Source of the DNA: Planctomycetota bacterium
GTDB taxonomy: Bacteria; Planctomycetota; GCA-002687715
Direction of reading: 5' to 3'
Assembly: GCA_013213915.1 (NCBI GenBank)
Contig: JABSRK010000175.1
Span: forward strand, 1-7,636
DNA: 7,636 nt
Shown here: positions 5,820 through 7,636 of the stretch, one piece after another
How the letters are laid out: each line of letters opens with the position of its first letter
Position numbering within the stretch: position 1 is the first letter of the stretch
Notes under the pieces: generated by a model
The model's database searches: none
What the model saw: only the letters and a program-made list of their open reading frames with translations
Told to the model about the DNA's origin: nothing
Program-made: the position numbers and the translations under genes

Positions 5820-6551
5820 TTAGTCGGTCCGGTTCGCGCCGCCGTCGTGTACCCGGGTGCTGGCGCGGTGAAGGGAATCGAAGGTGCCAGCGTCGGTCCA
5901 CCAACCATCGAGGATCTCGTAGGTCATGCGACCCTCGTTGATGTAGGCGTTGTTCACGTCGGTTATCTCGAGTTCCCCACGCCCGGAGGGCTCGAGGATC
6001 TGGATGATCTCGAAGACCCTCGCGTCGTACATGTAGATGCCGATGACCGCGAGGTTGGTCTTGGGGTTCTCCGGCTTCTCTTCGATGGCGACGACCTGGT
6101 CCCCGTCAAGCTCTGCGACGCCGAAGCGTTCCGGATCGGGGACCTCCTTCAAGAGGATCTTCGCCCCGCCGTCACTGGCACGGAAATCGTCGGCCGCCTT
6201 CCTGATATTGCGCTCGATGATGTTGTCGCCCAGGACGACGCAGATCTTCTCGCCTTCGGCGAAGTGCTCGGCCAGGCCGAGGGCCTCTGCGATCCCACCC
6301 TCGCCTTCCTGGTAGGTGTAGTTCAGGTGCTTCAGCCCGAACTCCTTGCCGTTACCGAGGAGCTTCAGGAAGTCACCGGCCGCGTTACCGCCGGTCACCA
6401 GAAGAATGTCGTCGATGCCCGCGGCGACGAGACATCGGATCGGGTAGTGGATCATCGGCTTGTCCCAGACCGGGAGCAGGTGCTTGTTGGTCACCCGGGT
6501 CAGGGGATGGAGACGTGTGCCGAGGCCTCCCGCGAGAATGACACCCTTCAT
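5820..6551 (-). CDS. rmlA: Glucose-1-phosphate thymidylyltransferase, short form
   Basis: The enzyme joins glucose-1-phosphate and dTTP to give dTDP-glucose and PPi, the first step of dTDP-rhamnose synthesis. The 243-aa product has the nucleotidyltransferase signature GGLGTRLHPLT (8-18), NKHLLPVWDKPMIHYP (22-37), the QEGEGGIAEALG substrate loop (81-92), metal-binding Asp109 in VLGDN, FGVAELDG (143-150), EEKP (157-160), GELEITDVNNAY (192-203) and GWWTDAGTFDSL (216-227, Asp220). It ends soon after, lacking the C-terminal helical extension of the roughly 290-aa RmlA forms. The NKHLLPV...GWWTDAGT pattern resembles the short, about 245-aa RfbA known from Bacillus, so this is a natural short form, not a truncation. 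Its ATG overlaps the upstream SDR stop (ATGA). Use of dTTP is inferred from family; another NTP or sugar phosphate is possible. Confidence 0.88.
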   Translation of the reverse strand: MKGVILAGGLGTRLHPLTRVTNKHLLPVWDKPMIHYPIRCLVAAGIDDILLVTGGNAAGDFLKLLGNGKEFGLKHLNYTYQEGEGGIAEALGLAEHFAEGEKICVVLGDNIIERNIRKAADDFRASDGGAKILLKEVPDPERFGVAELDGDQVVAIEEKPENPKTNLAVIGIYMYDARVFEIIQILEPSGRGELEITDVNNAYINEGRMTYEILDGWWTDAGTFDSLHRASTRVHDGGANRTD

Positions 6552-7489
6552 GTGGCTTGCCTTGCTGTCCGGAACCAGTCGGCGGTGAGCTGCAACCCCG
6601 CCGACAGGTCCACCGTCGGTTCGAAGCCCAGAACCCGCCGGGCCAGGGATATGTCGGCCTGTGAGTCTCTCACATCGCCGAGACGCGCGGCCTCGTGGAT
6701 CGGCGTCGTGTCCTTGCCGCAGACTTCGCAGATCTTGCTGAGCAACTCAATGAGCGTGGTACGTGATCCGTTACCTATGTTCACAATGTGCCCCGGCGCA
6801 TCCGGCGCGTCGGCCGCCAGCAGGTTGGCTCCGATCACGTTCTGCACAAACGTGAAGTCACGGCTCTGCAGCCCATCTCCGTAGATGACGGGCTGGCTGC
6901 CTGAAACGACGGCCTCCATGAAGCGCGGGATCACGGCAGCGTAGGCGGAATCCGGTCGCTGCCGCGGGCCGAACACGTTGAAGTAACGCAGTCCGACACA
7001 CTCGAGTCCCATGCTCGCCGTGAACACCTTGCAGAGGTTCTCTCCGTGCACCTTGTCCGCGGCGTAGGGAGAGAGCGGGCTCTGCGGCATACCCTCGTGC
7101 TTCGGGAGGGTCGGTGTGTCGCCGTATGCGCTCGACGAAGCGGCGAATACCACCCGACGCACGCTGGCCTCCTTCGCTGCCAGCAAGACATGCAACGTGC
7201 CCATGGCGTTGACCTCGAAGGACGTCAACGGTTGTTCGACGCTGCGTGGCACCGACGGCATGGCTCCCAGGTGGTACACCACCTCGACACCGTCCACCGC
7301 CTCCGTGACCGCGCTCCTGTCGCGCAGGTCGCCCTCAATGAGCTTGATTCGGCCCGTGACCTCATCCAGGTTCTCACGAACCCCGGTGGAGAAGTTGTCG
7401 AGCACGACGACATCGGCGCCGCGCCCGACCAGGGCGTGGACCAGGTTCGATCCAATGAAGCCGGCCCCGCCGGTCACCAGGCACTTCAT
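6548..7489 (-). CDS. Extended SDR nucleotide-sugar epimerase/dehydratase (GalE/WbpP-like)
   Basis: This is a 313-aa NAD-dependent extended SDR acting on a nucleotide sugar, most likely a UDP-glucose or UDP-N-acetylglucosamine 4-epimerase. Visible are GGAGFIG (7-13), the acidic NAD-ribose site LDNFSTG (30-36), GDLRD (53-57), SSSAYGD (118-124), the catalytic YAADK (Tyr142, Lys146), RYFNVFGPRQRPDSAYAAVIPRF (168-190), YGDGLQSRDFTFV (203-215) and GDVRDSQAD (271-279). The last three are typical of the UDP-GlcNAc/UDP-Glc 4-epimerase branch. The start at 7489 is chosen because GGGAGG lies 5 nt upstream and the Rossmann motif follows directly. A longer version from 7552 adds 21 unconserved residues that overlap the upstream gene in another frame. 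It overlaps both neighbours by 4 bp. Substrate and product cannot be fixed from sequence; UDP-glucuronate-type enzymes remain possible. Confidence 0.88.
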   Translation of the reverse strand: MKCLVTGGAGFIGSNLVHALVGRGADVVVLDNFSTGVRENLDEVTGRIKLIEGDLRDRSAVTEAVDGVEVVYHLGAMPSVPRSVEQPLTSFEVNAMGTLHVLLAAKEASVRRVVFAASSSAYGDTPTLPKHEGMPQSPLSPYAADKVHGENLCKVFTASMGLECVGLRYFNVFGPRQRPDSAYAAVIPRFMEAVVSGSQPVIYGDGLQSRDFTFVQNVIGANLLAADAPDAPGHIVNIGNGSRTTLIELLSKICEVCGKDTTPIHEAARLGDVRDSQADISLARRVLGFEPTVDLSAGLQLTADWFRTARQAT

Positions 7490-7636
7490 GAGCGCCTCCC
7501 ATAGCGGTCGATCAGGATCTCCGCGATCCGTTCTGCGGCCTTGCCATCCCACAGGTCCGGAGCCTTGGCCGGCTCGGGCTTCCCGTCGAGGATCACCATC
7601 GCCTCCCGCTGGATGGCGGCGGAATCGCTTCCCACG
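7486..7636 (-). CDS. wecB: UDP-N-acetylglucosamine 2-epimerase, C-terminal end (gene runs off the right edge)
   Basis: Only the last 49 codons are present, in the minus frame that ends with TGA at 7488-7486. The peptide reads VGSDSAAIQREAMVILDG, then a Lys/Pro/Ala linker, then LWDGKAAERIAEILIDRYG. The V-G-[ST]-D start and the P-x-LWDGKAAERI-x-x-x-L end match the C-terminus of non-hydrolysing UDP-GlcNAc 2-epimerases, which interconvert UDP-GlcNAc and UDP-ManNAc. No catalytic residue lies in this stretch, so activity cannot be judged. The stop overlaps the ATG of the SDR gene (ATGA), and the Shine-Dalgarno of that gene lies inside this one, indicating a tightly coupled operon. A related sugar-nucleotide epimerase with the same C-terminal motif cannot be excluded. 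Confidence 0.65.
   Translation of the reverse strand, partial: VGSDSAAIQREAMVILDGKPEPAKAPDLWDGKAAERIAEILIDRYGRRS
7495..7500 (-). promoter_or_regulatory. Ribosome binding site of the SDR epimerase gene
   Basis: On the minus strand GGGAGG lies 5 nt before the ATG at 7489, within the last codons of the upstream 2-epimerase gene. It supports the 7489 start over the in-frame ATG at 7552. Confidence 0.75.

Noticed and set aside
5847..6884. Plus-strand 345-codon open frame
   Set aside because: Antisense to rmlA and the SDR gene, both with complete catalytic motifs; the composition looks like a reverse-strand shadow.
7490..7552. Upstream start for the SDR gene adding 21 residues
   Set aside because: The extra residues overlap the 2-epimerase coding region in another frame, are not SDR-like, and the ATG at 7489 has GGGAGG 5 nt upstream.

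Overview
The window is GC-rich bacterial DNA, densely packed, with every gene assignable to a known family. Strong G/C third-position bias, Shine-Dalgarno-led starts and 4-bp ATGA gene overlaps point to a high-GC bacterium. The DUF1579-type exported protein beside a PPDK / PPDK-regulatory-protein pair would fit an environmental lineage such as Planctomycetota. That placement is a guess, because no rRNA or other phylogenetic marker is present.

Layout. Positions 1-1383 (minus strand) hold rmlD (dTDP-4-dehydrorhamnose reductase) followed by the first 177 codons of rmlB (dTDP-glucose 4,6-dehydratase), joined by an ATGA overlap; rmlB runs off the left edge. A 144-bp divergent spacer (1384-1527) leads into ppdK (pyruvate, phosphate dikinase, plus strand, 1528-4200). 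Convergent to it, 42 bp away, is the gene for its likely regulator, a DUF299 / PDRP kinase-pyrophosphorylase (4243-5094, minus). A 115-bp divergent spacer with a perfect 14-bp palindrome separates that gene from a small exported DUF1579 protein (5210-5797, plus). Converging on this is a second sugar-nucleotide operon on the minus strand. It is transcribed from the right edge as the 3' end of a UDP-GlcNAc 2-epimerase gene, an extended SDR nucleotide-sugar epimerase, and a short-form RmlA glucose-1-phosphate thymidylyltransferase, again joined by ATGA overlaps.

How the genes work together. RmlA, RmlB and RmlD are three of the four enzymes that make dTDP-L-rhamnose; rmlC is not in the window. 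The 2-epimerase and SDR epimerase would supply further UDP-sugars, so both ends look like parts of one surface-polysaccharide or glycan precursor locus. The middle is a separate central-carbon module: PPDK interconverts pyruvate and PEP, and PDRP would switch it off and on by phosphorylating and dephosphorylating the threonine two residues before the catalytic histidine. All the key residues for that regulation are visible in both proteins.

I found no mobile element, CRISPR array, RNA gene or convincing unknown multi-gene system. The points worth a second look are the regulatory palindrome, the split rhamnose genes, the PPDK tail and its embedded inverted repeat, and an atypical P-loop residue in PDRP.
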